From positions 1 to 6,636 of the forward strand of contig JAHDCH010000146.1 of assembly GCA_020629995.1 (NCBI GenBank): a DNA stretch of 6,636 nucleotides. The letters are read 5' to 3'. The translations under genes and the position numbers were made by a program. Positions 6,295-6,636 of this stretch are shown here, one piece after another (position 1 is the first letter of the stretch; every line of letters starts with the position of its first letter). Below the pieces are notes generated by a model, which was given only the letters and a program-made list of their open reading frames with translations, did no database searches and was not told the DNA's origin. This DNA comes from Pseudaestuariivita sp. (GTDB lineage Bacteria > Pseudomonadota > Alphaproteobacteria > Rhodobacterales > Rhodobacteraceae).

Positions 6295-6627
6295 TCAATC
6301 CGAGATCTCGCGCCAGGCCCAGCCGGGGCGCTTGGCGGTGATGGCGTCTTTCACGGCCTGGGGCGGCTCGAGCGTCTGGGCGGGGTATGTGCCGAAGACC
6401 TCGAGCGTCTGGGTGCAGCGCGCGGCGTGGAAGTATTTGCCGCAGCCATAGGCATGGCGCCAGCGTTCGAAATGCACGCCCTTGGGGTTCTCGCGCTGGA
6501 ACAGGTAGCCCGAGAAATCCTCGTCCGAGGAGCCGGGGCCAAAGCGTTTGAGATGCGCCTCGCCTTCGGCATGAAGTTCGGTTTCATCGGCCATGACGCC
6601 GCAGCAGGGGCATTCGAGGGTCAGCAT
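6295..6627 (-). CDS. soxD: sarcosine oxidase delta subunit
   Basis: 110 residues, near the usual 90-110 of the zinc-binding delta subunit of heterotetrameric sarcosine oxidase, a structural part of the complex. CPCCG supplies Cys6 and Cys9, and RHAYGCGKYF supplies His58 and Cys62; these match the known Cys-Cys-His-Cys zinc site. An extra Cys8 sits inside the first knuckle where the family normally has a non-cysteine residue. Other family features are YLFQRENPKGVHFERW (41-56), EVFGTYPAQT and a C-terminal AKRPGW. The start is the first ATG, placing the knuckle at the right distance from the N-terminus; only 9 bases remain upstream, too few to show a ribosome site or the end of soxB, the gene expected there. 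The next gene, soxA, starts about 80 bases after the stop, a loose gap for this operon. Confidence 0.96.
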   Translation of the reverse strand: MLTLECPCCGVMADETELHAEGEAHLKRFGPGSSDEDFSGYLFQRENPKGVHFERWRHAYGCGKYFHAARCTQTLEVFGTYPAQTLEPPQAVKDAITAKRPGWAWREISD

Positions 6628-6636
6628 GAGGCGTCT

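Noticed and set aside
6628..6636. End of soxB at the right edge
   Set aside because: Only nine bases remain; no stop codon or conserved C-terminus can be assigned.

Overview
The window reads as high-GC alphaproteobacterial chromosome, most likely Rhodobacterales (Roseobacter group). This is inferred from the sarcosine oxidase and superoxide dismutase sequences, the GC-biased codon use and an intergenic motif that I remember from that order. All genes I accept lie on the minus strand, so in transcription order the window is read from right to left.

Right half (about 2700-6627): the 3' part of a heterotetrameric sarcosine oxidase operon in the usual order B-D-A-G. soxB would lie just beyond the right edge. 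Then come soxD (zinc-binding delta subunit), soxA (982-residue alpha subunit with nucleotide-binding folds and a C-terminal GcvT-like tetrahydrofolate region) and soxG (gamma subunit). soxA and soxG overlap by 8 bases. soxD and soxA are separated by about 80 bases. That gap contains a 24-codon open frame with its own Shine-Dalgarno-like site, and its stop overlaps the soxA start as ATGA. It also contains a repeat-like AT/GC motif. Together the subunits demethylate sarcosine to glycine, make H2O2 and transfer the one-carbon unit to tetrahydrofolate.

Middle (about 1395-2606): a small secreted protein of unknown function with a clear signal peptide and two cysteines, then sodB, an iron-type superoxide dismutase, closed by a good Rho-independent terminator. 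The leaders of these two genes share a short box at almost the same distance from their start codons.

Left (1-1300): an unusual cytoplasmic protein with a short PDZ-like segment, a TPR-like middle and a thioredoxin-like C-terminus lacking the CxxC active site. Its stop codon overlaps, as ATGA, the start of a gene that runs off the left edge. The only 11 complete codons of that gene spell a textbook Tat signal motif (TRRGFLKG). This pair is the least explained part of the window. I see no RNA genes, CRISPR arrays, transposases or phage genes. The very long plus-strand open frames opposite soxA, sodB and the left gene are composition shadows.
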